Source: Ampelocalamus luodianensis (lineage: Eukaryota; Streptophyta; Magnoliopsida; Poales; Poaceae). Taken from it: a stretch of DNA of 64,000 nucleotides. Below the pieces are notes generated by a model. That model worked only from the letters and a program-made list of their open reading frames with translations. It ran no database searches and was not told where the DNA came from. Shown one piece after another: positions 36,601-49,000 of the stretch (position 1 is the first letter of the stretch; the number at the start of each line of letters is the position of its first letter). Where the stretch lies: the NCBI GenBank assembly GCA_036346255.1, contig CM070620.1:54980522-55044521 (forward strand), read 5' to 3'. The translations under genes and the position numbers were made by a program.

Positions 36601-38428
36601 TAATTTAGTTTGAATTTCTAGGTCGAGAGAATTTGTTTTAGCTATAACTTTTGCATTCTTAGTCCAAATTGAATAATTCTTGTTCCTAAATTCGTTTAAA
36701 ATCATAACATTGAGCTTTGGATGACTTTTCTTTGTGGAGTTTTCTTTGGTGTTCTTCGCCTTATTGGTTTATTTGCATTTTTATGTTAGGTTCCAAGATA
36801 TTATTGATCTTGAATCCGATCCTCGTGCCTGCACTCGCCTCCAAAGAAGGCAAGCAGATGTAGCATCATTTAATCATATTGTTCCTACTATTTTCAAATT
36901 CTAATATGTTGCTTGCAAATTCTACGTATGCATTGCTATCTTGTTCTAAACTATTGTCGAGTAGTTGACCTATTAGATGCATAATCTGTAGGTAAATGTT
37001 CATCCTCTACTACTGAGCCTAGGGTTACTTGCTGTGATTTTGGGTTTGTTGGATGAGCCCTTGTCACTTAGTAGTTGTCGAGTATGTTGCTTAGCCATGC
37101 TTAGCTACCGGTAGAAATGTGCGGTTATCGACTTGTCGATAACCTTGATCACACAAACTTATTATGATCTTTATGTTTCAGCTTTGTGCTATGTTTGATT
37201 GCAAAAACTAAAAATGAAAACAAAAATGATTTGGACTTGGGCACAATGGTATGATGGTGTGATTTTGGGTGTGAATGGTTGGTGCCCGAGTCAACAAGGA
37301 CCGAATACTTGCGCCATTGATCCAAGCAATTTGTGCGTGCTGACCACACTAGAGGGTATGTGACCTCTCTTGACTTAGTACTTTGGCGTGTGTTGATTCC
37401 GAGTCGCAGGGGGTCGCAGGAGGGATGGTGTTTGGGAGCATGGTAGTTGTCCTAAGCTTTACCGGGTGGGTAGTTGCCTTTCGGCATTACCATGTAAGCG
37501 TATGAGTTTCTATCCATACGAGCGGCTCGTAGTTAATGCACAATATTAGAAATGTCTCGTAGGACTTAGTCGTGCCGGCATACCTTCGGAAGTGTGCTTA
37601 TTGTGGCTTAAAGGCGGTCTGGAGTGTGGGTACATTGGTACACCCCTACAGGGTTAAATCTATTCGAATAGCCTCGTCCTAGGTTATGGACACGTTTGGT
37701 TATTTCCCGCAAGCATTAGACTACAACATTTTAATTAAAACTTGATGGGTGGTACGAATCAGGGATTCGTGCTATGTTGTGGTGACTATTGGGTTAGTCA
37801 CCTCTTGGTGGTTACTTGTTATTTATTACTACTCGCTGTTATCTCAATGATTAAAAACAGATTTTACCAATTGCCTTCAATCTATTACATTATTGCAAAT
37901 GAAAATTGCTTTATGCGTCCAATTAACCATATAACCTTTCCCTTTGAATTAAGCCCACATGTAGCTATGTATAGGCTTGTTACTCGTAAGTCTTGCGAGT
38001 ACATTGTTGTACTCACCTGCATTGCTTGTTATGTGCAGAGGAAGAGGGTGAGCCCCAAGGGCCTTACTTTTGTGAGATGTGTGGCTTTTGGGACGACTAG
38101 CTTGGCGGCCCGGTCGGTTGCCTTGTGGGTTAAGGTACACTGATTGGCTTTTGTTTATAGCCATCTTATGGCGCTTTTGCTTCCGCTGTTATTGCTACTT
38201 TATTGTCATTTGGTCGGTCGGCTCTTTTGTAATAACTCTATATTATGTATGTCTTTTGTTAGACTTATTATTATGTGATGTATGGAATTGATGCATGCTT
38301 TTGTAAAGATGTATGTGTGCTGCAATTCTAGGAAGCACATGTCCATCGAGACACGGTGTATTTGGTTTGTGATGCTAGAGCCAATGGAAGGCTACACATT
38401 ACAAGCTAAATAAAACCGAGGTCTCACA
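33617..38428 (+). mobile_element. 5' LTR of element C, 4812 bp
   Basis: Starts TGTAACATCCC and ends GGTCTCACA, followed after four bases by the primer-binding site. It belongs to the same broad family as B's LTR and more closely to the solo LTR at 39971-44904. TATA box at 34643-34648; palindromic cassette at 37660-37671; the CAGAGGAAGA block shared by most long LTRs here at about 38037. The five bases before it are GCAGC; the matching right flank is not in the window because the 3' half of C is missing. Confidence 0.9.
34643..34648 (+). promoter_or_regulatory. TATA box of the element C LTR
   Basis: TATAAA in the context CTCCATATAAAGCCCC, about 1.03 kb into the LTR. The solo LTR has TATAAA at the corresponding place on its minus strand (43867-43862). 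Transcription starting about 30 bases downstream would leave some 3.75 kb of R-U5. Confidence 0.65.
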
Positions 38429-38432
38429 AAGT

Positions 38433-38445
38433 TGGTATCAGAGCC
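38433..38445 (+). promoter_or_regulatory. primer-binding site of element C (tRNA-iMet type)
   Basis: TGGTATCAGAGCC, four bases after the LTR. It is the same sequence and spacing as in element B. Confidence 0.92.
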
Positions 38446-39133
38446 ATACTGACCGTAGAAACCCCTAGCTTGGTCATCCTTAGGATATTGTGAAAACTTA
38501 GTTTCTAAATATCAAATGAATTATGAAAATCTTAAGTAGAGTCTCAGATTTTACTCCTCATCTATCTTAGCTTGCTCACCTTACCTTGTCCTGTTAAATC
38601 TTCGAAAGCTGATTTTACCCTCTTATCTTCTTTCAAAAGATAGTGGTTATCGGTTAAATTGGTTTTGGGAGAACCATGAGAATTTAAATTGAAGTGATGG
38701 CTGTTTTGGGATAAAGATTAGGAGCTCCTGGAGTTGGAAAATTCAGCCAGGAACTTGGGGAGAAAAATCTGGACAACAAGCTAATAGATAATATATAGGG
38801 CTAAAAATGAGAGGTAAATCCAACTAAAACTTGTGGAGATAAAAGGGTAAGAAGTGATAGGAGTTAGTTAAGTATCTAACCCTTCTTCAGGTGGTTTTAC
38901 CTTGCTTTTAAGCTGTGTTGAACCAAAGGTTCTGTTCTGTCTTTGCCTTCCTAAAATTGATTGCTCGTTCTTCCATACGGGTTAGTCATACTGGGAAATT
39001 GATTTTGTAAACTAAGGACTTATACTGATCTTGTGCTCATTTTCAAGCTTTTGGAGTTTGTTTCTTAAGTATGTTAATTGCTTTCCTTGCCTTTCCTTTT
39101 CGGGCCTATTACTAACTTATCTTAGTGAAACAG
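38446..39133 (+). mobile_element. untranslated leader of element C
   Basis: AT-rich internal leader with no coding frame. It precedes a gag ATG at 39134 in the context CAGATGGC. Confidence 0.7.
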
Positions 39134-39970
39134 ATGGCTGGAAGAACTCGTGGCAGTCAGCTGGCTGATCCAGATGAGGAGCTTCCACCTCCTCCGACCA
39201 TGGCTGAGGTTCTCGCTCAGATCGAGCGGAACCGTATGGATCAGACACGGATCTTGGAGGTTATCGCAAGGAACACTTCCACTCCCTCTGGTGCCTCGGG
39301 ATCTGGAGGTGGTGGACATCAGTCTCGTGGGGGACTTTCGGAGTTCCTCCGTACGCAGCCACCCACCTTCTCCTGATCCGAGGACCCCCTGGACGCGGAT
39401 GATTGGCTGCGTCTGGTTGAGCGAAAGCTCAACGTCGCCCAGTGCCAGGAGCAGGAGAAGGCACTTTTCGCATCCCACTAGCTTGAGGGTGCAGCACTCT
39501 CATGGTGGGAGAACTTCCTCGCCATGCAGCCTGCTGGCCATGTGGTGACTTGGGAGGAGTTCCACACTGCTTTCCGTCGGGACCATGTCCTTGCCTACCT
39601 TATGAAGTCAAGAAGAAGGAGTTTCTTGCGCTCAAACAAGGGCGCAAATCTGTGACTGAGTACCTCCATGAGTTCAACCATTTGGCGAGGTATGCTCCTG
39701 CTGAGGTGGCTACTGATGAGGCAAAGCAGGAGAAGTTCATAGAGGGCTTGTTTGAGGAACTGCAGGACAAGCTCTCCATTATGGACTTTGCTGACTTCCA
39801 GACCTTGGTGGACAAGGCCATCGTCGCCGAGCACAAGGCGAGAGCGTCACGAGTCCCGCAGCGCAAGTGGGAAGTTCACGTGCGCGCAGCCCCTCTCCGT
39901 CCCGTGTTGGGCTGCACGAGGCCCATTCTCTGGCTTTACCACCGCCGAGGCCGTCGGCGTCAGTTCCCCG
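39134..39970 (+). pseudogene. gag of element C, N-terminal part, interrupted by stops and a solo LTR
   Basis: The ATG at 39134 opens a frame with LADPDEELPPPPTMAEVL, VIARNTSTPSGASGSG and SRGGLSEFLRTQPPTFS. A TGA at 39374-39376 replaces an Arg/Ser-region codon (CGA in the relative), and a TAG at 39480-39482 replaces a Gln codon. A one-base change near 39600 shifts the frame into EFLALKQGRKSV, EYLHEFNHLARYAPAEVATDE and KLSIMDFADFQTLVDKAIVAEHKA. At 39970 the gene is split by a solo LTR and it resumes at 44910. It encodes the capsid region of a Ty3/gypsy element related to B. Confidence 0.85.
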
Positions 39971-42900
39971 TGTGAGGACCCGGAATATTTAACTAGTAAT
40001 ACTTAACCTCTATATGGTTCTAGCATTACTAATCAAATATCCAAAGCCTCGATGGACATGTGCTTCCCAGAATTGCAGCACACGCTCATCATCACAAAAT
40101 CATACATCATTTCCATACAACAATTAATACTAAGTTCAACAAAGACATACATAAAGTAAAGTTATTACGAAAGAGCCGACCGTCCAAATAACACAATATA
40201 CAAGAATGACAGCGGAAGCAAAAGCGCCATAAGATGGCTAAGAACAAAAGTCGATCGGTTAGCCAACACAACCCACAAGGCAACCGACCGGGCCGCCAAG
40301 CTAGTCGCCCCGCAAGCTACCACAACACAGCTCACAAAAGTGAGGCCCATCGAGCTCACCTTCTTCCTCTGCAACAAATACATTTAAGCAAGATAACTGA
40401 GTACACAAAGGTATTCGCAAGACTAACGTGTGGAATAGCAGACCTATTCATAAACTACATGCAAGCTTATTTAGGTGGAGGTTGTATGTCTCATTTTGCA
40501 CAAAGCCAACTTTATTTGCAATAATGTAATACATTTAAAAGCAAGTTTGCAAATCTGTTTTATTGTCAAAATAACAGCGACATAAAGATACATACAAGTA
40601 ACCACCTGGAAGTGACTATCCCAATAGCCACCACAACATAGCACGAATCCCCGATTCGTACCACCCAACAAGTTTTAATTAAAAGGTTGTAGCCTAACTC
40701 TTGAAAGACCTTGCCAAGCGTGTCCATAACCTAGGACGAGGCTATTCGAATAGTTTTAAACCCTGCAGGGGTGTACCAATGTACCCACACTTCAGACCGC
40801 CTTTAAGCCACAAAGCACATTTCCGAAGGTATGCCGACACGGCTAAGTCCTACGAGACGTTTTCCAATATTGTGTATTAACCACGAGCCACTCGTATGGA
40901 TAGAAACCCATACGCTTACATTGCAAGCCGAAAGACAACAAATCCCATCACGGGTGAAGTCTTTCGGACACTACAATGCTCCCAACACCATCCCTCCTGC
41001 GACCTCCTACGACCCGAGGCCAATACACGCCAAAGTACTAAGTCAAGAGAGGTCCCATACCCTCTAGTGTGGTTAGCACGCTAGAGTGCTTGGTTTAGTG
41101 TAACAAGATGTTCGGTCCTTGTTGACCTGCACCATTCGATCCACACCCAAAAATCACACCATCTTACCATTGTGCCCAAGTCTAAATTATTTTATTTTCA
41201 GTTTTAGTTTTCATAAGTAGACATGGCACAAGGTTGAAATCATAGATCATAATAATTTTGATGTGATCAAGGTTATCGACAAGTCGATAACCGCCATTTC
41301 TACCTGAAGCTAAGCATGGCTAAGCAATTAATTAGCAAACTACTAAATGACAAGAACTCATCCACGAGCTCTAAATCACAGCAATAACCTAGGCTCACGG
41401 TAGTAGAGAATAATCATTTGCTAAGGAAATGCATCTACTAGGTCAACTAACGATAATAGTTTAACACAAACTAGCAATGCATACGTAGAATTTGTAAACA
41501 ACATAAATACTTAAAATACTGGGATTAACATGATCAAACCGCTTGCCTTGCTGCAATTGTTCTTGCTGCGAGAGGAGGATCCTCGTGTTCAATATAATCT
41601 TCGAACCTAACGCGAAAAGGCGATAAAACCAATAAGAACGAAGAACACCAAACAAAACTCAGCAGAAAAGACATCCAAATCAAATGAAACTTATACAGAG
41701 CTAGGGATGATTTTATACAATTTTAGGAACAAGAATCATGCAATTTGGATCTAGGATGCAAAAGTTACAGCCAAAATACTCTTTCTCAGCCTATTAAATC
41801 AACTAAATTAATTATTGGTACTGTTCATGGCGAAATTTTCTGGAATGATCTAAGCTCTGAAATTTTTATAGCCAGCAGATTAAGACATCCTAATGATAGC
41901 AAAGTTGAGTTTACTAAATTTGGAGTTATGATGATTTACTTATGATTTTTCTAAGTTGTAAACTTAGCACATTACAGTTTCCAGAAACATAAACTTGTTC
42001 AAAACCTATTTCATATTAAAGCACACTAACAGAGGAATTTAACAAAATTGATCCTGCACAATTAGGAGTTATACAGGAAAAGATATGCATTTTGCAAGTT
42101 TAATTCTATTTTTGGGATATTCAAAATTGGCAGAAATCAAGTTATTTGAGTTACACAATTTTCTGTGACAGAAACATGCCCCATTACATTTTTATATAAA
42201 ACTACAGAGGCACATAAATTTATTACAGTTGGAATCAGCTAAAAAGGATTTAAAACGAAATAGATAAAAGTTTCTAGAGTTTTGATACAATTTTCAGTTG
42301 ATAAATAAATACTTACATAAATGAAATCCAACTCATCCGGAAATAAATGACGTGGACACTCGAGAGCCCTCGATCTAACATCCTACGGCCCCGCACCGAG
42401 AACAGCGCGCGCGATCTCTAAAAGGAGCCCACCGTTAGATCAACATCCAACGGCTCACGAGGAAGGATGCATCCGGACGGTGCGGTTGCCTCGGCCAACC
42501 ACGACTGCAGATCTAAAGATGAGCGACTCTGAGCACACCTCTAATCGGAGAGTCCGATTGCACACACGATCTCAGCCGCAGATCGTGGGATGGACGGTCC
42601 AGAATGAAGAGGGGAACCGGATGGTCCGAATGTTTTCCAGATCTGGGCCGTTGATCACGAGATCGACGGCGGACTAAGATCGAAGTTCAAATTTATGTGC
42701 TGACATGTGGGGCCGCACGTCAGTGACTGTGAGTCACAAACACGAGCTCTAACACACGTGCACAGGACTCGGGGCCCACATGGCAGCGAGACACTAGAAT
42801 ATTTTAGGACAGCAAATTAACTACTAATGACCAATGATTAGTAATTAATGTGCCCTAAAGATTTTGTGCAGAGGTGATTTAAGGACTGAGGGCCTACATG

Positions 42901-44904
42901 GTAGTGGCACAGGGGTTATTTCCGACAGCCCTTTATACCGACACTTAACTAATCAATGATTAGGCCTTAATGATGTCCTAAACGCCGATTAGCGCCAATG
43001 AGGGGATTACAGGGGGTTGGACCCACATGTCAGTGAGACATTAGGCCGGATTAGGACACAATTAATACTTCTAGTGATTGATTATGATTAGACCATAAAT
43101 GTGTCCTAATAATCTGACGAAAACAGGAGGTTACGCCCGGCAAAATCCCGAGCGAGAACATCGGCTTGTCGCCAGCGACTCCGGTCGCGTCGGCGCCAAC
43201 CCAAGACCAAAATGGGTTCGCAATAGCGATGCAGACCTAATGGTGATGACCTCGCCGGTGGTAGAGGTCTAGAACGCCGGCGAGCCGGAAAACACAGATG
43301 GAGCTTTTTCGGCAGAACATGAAAATAGCGAAATGCTCCGCTGCGGTCCAAGAAAGTGAGTGCCAACACTTCTAGGGACTAATAAGAGGCTACCTTAACT
43401 GAGAGGATCTTCAAAGATGGCCGGGGAAGACTTGAACACGATGAAGCTCACCGGAGCCGAGGAAAACGAAGTAGAGAGAGAGGTTCTGAGCAAAATGAGT
43501 GGGACCAACTCATTACCATAACTTCATTATAGCTCAGAGAAACTCTAGCAGCAAGTAATTGCAAAATGAACCACTTACCGGAGTTGGAGAAGAAAGGGGG
43601 GTGAAACCAGCCGAAAATCTCCAAACATAAAATTGAGTGATTCCTGTGAATGCAACCCAAAATTAAGTTAGGGGAAATGTAAAGGAAGTTGAGGAACTAA
43701 AAAGGGTACAAGAAAGATTGAAGGTGAACCACTGGACACCAATATCACTATTGGAGCTCTCGGGTCAACAATGGTGGTTTGGGAATTTGAAGTGGTTTTG
43801 AGCTCAAACACAGAGAAGAGCTAGGGGTGGTGTAAAGGAACACCAGGAGGACCTAGAGGGGTTTATATAGAGGAAGGATTAGGGTTTCGAGCAAGAACAA
43901 GAGTTCACGGTGAGCTCGGTTCATGGCACGGTCATGGACCAAGAAATGATGGGGGCAAGTGAGGCTCGGGATGGAGGAGCCGAAAGCCTGGGGCGCATTT
44001 AATGCCCCGCAGAGAGACGTTGACGAGAGCAAGCTCGAAAAGACAATGCGAAGCTGCCCTCTCTCTCTCCCTCTTCCTGCCATTGACGCACGCGTGCACG
44101 GCGAGACAGAGGAGGAAGAAGAACAGCGAAAGGGAATCGTGGCCGTCGGATCTGAGATGGATGGTTGCGATTGAAAGGGTCCGGCGGAGGGTTTCTAATA
44201 CTCCAATCAATCAGAGCGGTCCGATCAAAAACGAATGGCTCAGATGGATAGAATGTTCATGGCGGTCCGAATGTTTCTGCGAACGCGGGCCATGCGATTT
44301 AAATCCAACGGTTGATATCAATCGCGCGCTATGAGTGAGCCCGGTGCAGTTAGGTGGTTCGACCGAGTCAAGTGGCTCGAGCTTGAGCCCGACTCGAACC
44401 CAAGGAATAGTGAACCAGGTTTTAGGTTTTAAATAGACAGAGGCTTTTGAGGATTTATTACAAGTAGCAAAATAACTCCCAAAATTCTGAAATTTTTACA
44501 AGGGCTTGCTGACTTTGTGTAAAATTTTTAGAGGTTTTTAGTGCCATACATTTTCCCCCAAAAATTCCACAAGGTGCTGGTTCCCAGTTTGACCAGAATT
44601 TAAATAGGTTTGACTGACCTCCAAAATTATTCAAACAATTTCTAAAAATTGTGAAATTTTTCAGAGGGGTCACATACCATCCCAAGAACTTAGGAAAAAT
44701 ATTTCCAGGAGATGATCGGAAGATTAGACAAGATTGTTTTTAAAGGATCAAGATTTGGATCAAAAGACTTGTGACTTTGTATTTCCATAACTCTTGTACA
44801 AGAATTGTTCAGTACACACAGGAAATACATGATGTAAGAAAAAGTTTTAATTTTGACTCATTTTCTTACATTTGAAACACAAGTCTGAAACTTGGGATAT
44901 TACA
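39971..44904 (-). mobile_element. solo LTR, 4934 bp, inside element C gag (TSD CCCCG)
   Basis: Plus strand starts TGTGAGGACC and ends GATATTACA, with nothing but LTR between. The 5-bp target CCCCG is duplicated exactly at 39966-39970 and 44905-44909, and gag of element C continues on the far side. It is therefore an insertion later reduced by LTR-LTR recombination. Orientation is minus. Minus-strand TATAAA at 43867-43862; palindromic cassette at 40742-40753. It is the same family as the LTR of C, so C or a sister copy is a plausible source lineage. Confidence 0.93.
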
Positions 44905-46029
44905 CCCCGTCCCCCGCAGGCCGTGATTCAGTCACGTGCACCTGCGGCCCAGCAGCAGGGTGGCCTCCGCAATCCGGCTACCGAGGTCACCTGCTTCTCC
45001 CGCAACCAGAAGGGCCACTATGCTAATACTTGCCCTAAGAGGACTGGAGCGGCCCCTCATCCTAATGGAGAGCGCGGTCAAGGGAGTGGTCACCCACCTG
45101 ACCAGAAGGTACTCCAGAAGACCCAGGGCGTGGGTAGCGGCCGAGTCAACCACATCTCGGTGAGGAGGCACGGGAGGCACCGACGTTGTGTTGGGTGCGC
45201 TTCTTGTCAATTCTCGCCTCGCTGCAGATTATTTGATTCAGAGCATCGCATTCTTTTATTTCGAGATCTTTTCTTTGCTGCTAGTGATCTTCACTTTGCT
45301 CCTTTGGTAGTGCCTTTGCTTATTCGCTCTCTGGGTTCAGAAATGAGAGTTGATCAAGAATGTAGGGACGTTCCTATTGAAGTCGAAGGAGTGGGATTCT
45401 TGGCGAACCTTATCCTACTCAACTCAGCGAGTTTGGATGTGATTCTTGGCATGGATTGGTTGTCCCAACACTTGGGGCAAATCGATTGTGTCAGGAAGAT
45501 TGTCTACCTCACCAGCCCTTCGGGCGAACGGGTTGGATTTTCACCGCAGCTGCAAGGGCCACATCTTTGTGCACTTGAAGCGAAGCCAGTTTTGGAGATT
45601 CAGGATGTTCCCACAGTATGTGATTTTGTGGATGTGTTTCCAGATGATTTCCCTGGGATGCCTCTAGTTCGATACCTAGAGTTTGTCATTGAGTTGCTGC
45701 CCGGTACCGCTCCAATTTCAAAGGCGCCGTATCGGATGCCTCCTAATGAGTTGAAGGAGTTGAAGAAGTAACTAGGTGAGCTTCAAGAAAAGGGTTTTAT
45801 CCATCCTAGCTTATCTCCTTACGGTTGTCTTGTGATCTTTGTGAAGAAGAAGGATAAGACCTTGCGTATGTGTGTTGATTACCGTCCGCTTAATGAGGTG
45901 ACGGTAAAGAACAAGTATCCTTTGCCTCGCATTGATGATCTTTTTGACCAGTTGACCGGAGCCCGTGTATTCTCCAAGATTGACTTGAGGTTGGGTATCA
46001 TCAAATCAGGATCAGGGCGGAGGATATTC
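44905..46029 (+). pseudogene. element C gag end, protease and start of reverse transcriptase
   Basis: After the solo LTR the gag C-terminus resumes (Pro/Gln-rich, then a CCHC knuckle at 44992-45033 whose second Cys is Arg, codon CGC at 45001). The protease follows: the Asp codon of DSG is at 45235-45237 and the next Gly codon lacks one G, so the motif falls out of frame; LNSASLDVILGMDWL is intact near 45420. The reverse transcriptase begins at about 45600 (VDVFPDDFPGMP, LPGTAPISKAPYRMPP, CVDYRPLNEVTVKN, FSKIDLR), with a TAA at 45769-45771 in place of a Gln codon. The sequence is cut at 46029 by an LTR. The remainder of pol and the 3' LTR are not in the window. Confidence 0.87.
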
Positions 46030-49000
46030 TGTGAGGACCCCGATTTATTCGACTTGTAATGCTTAGCCTTCCATTGACCCTAGCATCACAAATCAAATAA
46101 ACCAAGCCTCGAGATATGTATACTTCCCAGAAATGCAGTATACACACCCCGTTACAAAATCATGCATCAATTCCATACATCATGATAACAAGTCTAGTAA
46201 AAGACGTACATAATATAGAGTCATTACAACAAAGGGGCGATTGGCCAAACAACAACAAGAATCATTAACAGCGGAAGCGAAAGTGCCATAAGATGGCTAA
46301 GACAAAAACCAACCGGTTAGCCACATAACCACAGGGCAACCGACCGCCGCCAAGCTAGTCGTCCATACCAGTAGCAAAACTCACCAAAGTTGATCCCTTG
46401 GGATCAATCTTCTTCCTCTGCAACAATTAAGCAAAGCAAATGAGTACAAAATTGTACTGCAAGACTTACTGGTAACAAAACCTAGTTACTACTACATGCA
46501 AGCTTTAATCAAAGGATAAGGCTCAAGGTTAGTTTTCAGCATGAAGCAAGTTTTATTTGCAATAGATAATAATTTGAAGGCAATTTTAACAATCTGAAAT
46601 TTATTTGCATAAATAATCGCGATACAATAAGTAATAACATACCACAACCTGGAGATGACTAACCCAATAGCCATCACAACAATAGCACGAATTACCCATT
46701 CGTACCACCCATGTCAAGTTTTAATTTAAAAGGTTGTAGTCTAACTCTTGAAAGACCTTGCCAAGCGTGTCCATAACCTAGGACGAGGCTATTCGAATAG
46801 TTTTAACCCTGCAGGGGTGTACCAATGTACCCACACTTCAGACCGCCTTTTTGCCAAGCTATTAAGCACACTTCCTTTGGTATGCCGGCACGGCTAAGTC
46901 CTACGAGATATTTCCAATGGAAAGCGTTAATTAAGAGTCGCACGTATGGGGTTGACCCTCAGTAGCCAGCCGGCGAAATGGGCTACCAGGACCATACGTT
47001 GTGGTGGAGTCAGGCAAAGCCGGGAGTCATTAGCCATTTAGGGTAAAGCTAGCTGGACATTTGCAAGACCCCGGTCGGGGTAGAGGACCTAGAAAGGAAC
47101 CACCCCGGTCACGCCTTTGTGATCCTTTTTCTCTATAAACTACAGCCAGCGACTCATTAATTAATGCCTCCCAAGGTACTAAGTCAAGAGAGGTCCCATT
47201 TCCCTCTAGTGTGGTTAGCACACAAAAATACTTGGTTTAGTGTAACAAGATGTTCGGTCCTTGTTGACTCGGGCACCATTCCAGTCACACCCAATTCACA
47301 CCATCTTACCATTGTGCCCAAGTCCAAATCATTTTGTTTTCATTTTTAGTTTTCACAAATAATCATAGCACAAGGCCGAAATCATAAGTCATAATAAGTA
47401 TTTGTGTGATCAAGATCATCGACTAAGTCGACAACCGTCCAATTCTACCGGTAACTAAGCATTGCTAAGCATTATATCGCAAAGACAATAAAAGACTATA
47501 AATCACCCACCGGGCTCTAATTCACCAGTGAGGATAATATCCTAGGGTAGTGGCGGGGATGAATAATTTCAGGGCAACAATGCAATAGGACTAGCTACCT
47601 CTTAATCGACACAAAGAAATTAATTTTGACACAAAGAAGCATGCATACTTAGGTTTTGCAAACAAGATATTAGACTTTAAAAGTAATAGGAGCAATATGA
47701 TCAAATGATGTTACACTGCTTGCCTTGTTGTAGATCACTTGTTTGCTGCAGAGGATCCACTCACGTAATCAATAATTCCTTCGGAACCTAACGCGAAAAG
47801 GCGATAACCAAATAAGAACAAGAACTCCAAATAAAACCCAACAACAAAAGATATCCAAATACCAAGAAATTTATACAACAGCAAGATTAAGATTTTAGAC
47901 AAATTTAGGAACAAGAATTTCTTCATTTAGACTTAGTATGCAAAAGTTATGGCTAAAACAATTCTTCTCAGCTTGACTAATTCCAGATTAATTTCTATCT
48001 GTTACTGCTTATGGCATAAATTTCTAGAATGATCTAGAGTCTGAAATTTTTATGGTAGGCAGGTTAAGACATTCTAAGAACAACAAAATTGAGTTTGCAC
48101 AATTTGGAGTTAAAATGAATTAGTTATGATTTTTCTAAGTTGTAAAACTAGTATATATCACTTTTCAGGAACATAAACAAGGGCAAAGCCTATTTCACAT
48201 TAAAGCATGTCTACAGAGAAATTTTACAGTTTGAGTTTGCTCAGTTTGGAATTACAGAGAAAAAGTTATGCATTTTATAAGTTAATGAATTTTCTAGGCA
48301 AGATTTAATGTTGAGACAGTTAATACAACTTACATTAGTTTCGCTCTGAGAAAAGTGCCTAAGTTCATTTTCAAATTGAAGTTACGCTTATTACAAAGCT
48401 AGTGCAATTGGAATCATTCAAAGGGAGTTATAAAGAGAAAGTTATACACTTTTGAAATTTACATTAAATATAAAACACAACTAAAAGCCCTCGGCTTCAA
48501 AAATCGAAAACCAACCCAACCGGGAGGTCGTGGGCGTCGATCCACAATCACACGGCTCACAATCTCAAAGCGCAGCGCACCGAAAGACCTCTTCCGCATT
48601 GGGAGGTGCGGGCCGTTGAGATTAGATCCAACGGCTCGACCGGTGCATGCCGCAGCGCGACGCAGAGGAGGTCCTCGCGCCTACAGTGGCGGACCGTCGG
48701 ATCAAGATCGGGCGGTCGAGCTCTAAGGAGGTCCTAAGGCTTTAATCCAAAGAAGGAGGTCTGGACGGTTAGGATCTCTCGGAGAGGTCCCAACGGTCTA
48801 GATCTCCAGAGGGAGGTCCTACGGCTAAAGTTCACCCGAGGAGGTCCCGACGGCTAAGATCTCGCAAGGGAGGTCTCAATGGTCAAGATCAAACGAAGGA
48901 GGTCCTGGCGGTAAGTCAACTGAGGGACACCTGGATAGCTGGGATTTCACCGAGGAGGTCATGGATGGCCAAGATTTACGCGGGGAGGTCCTACGCGACA

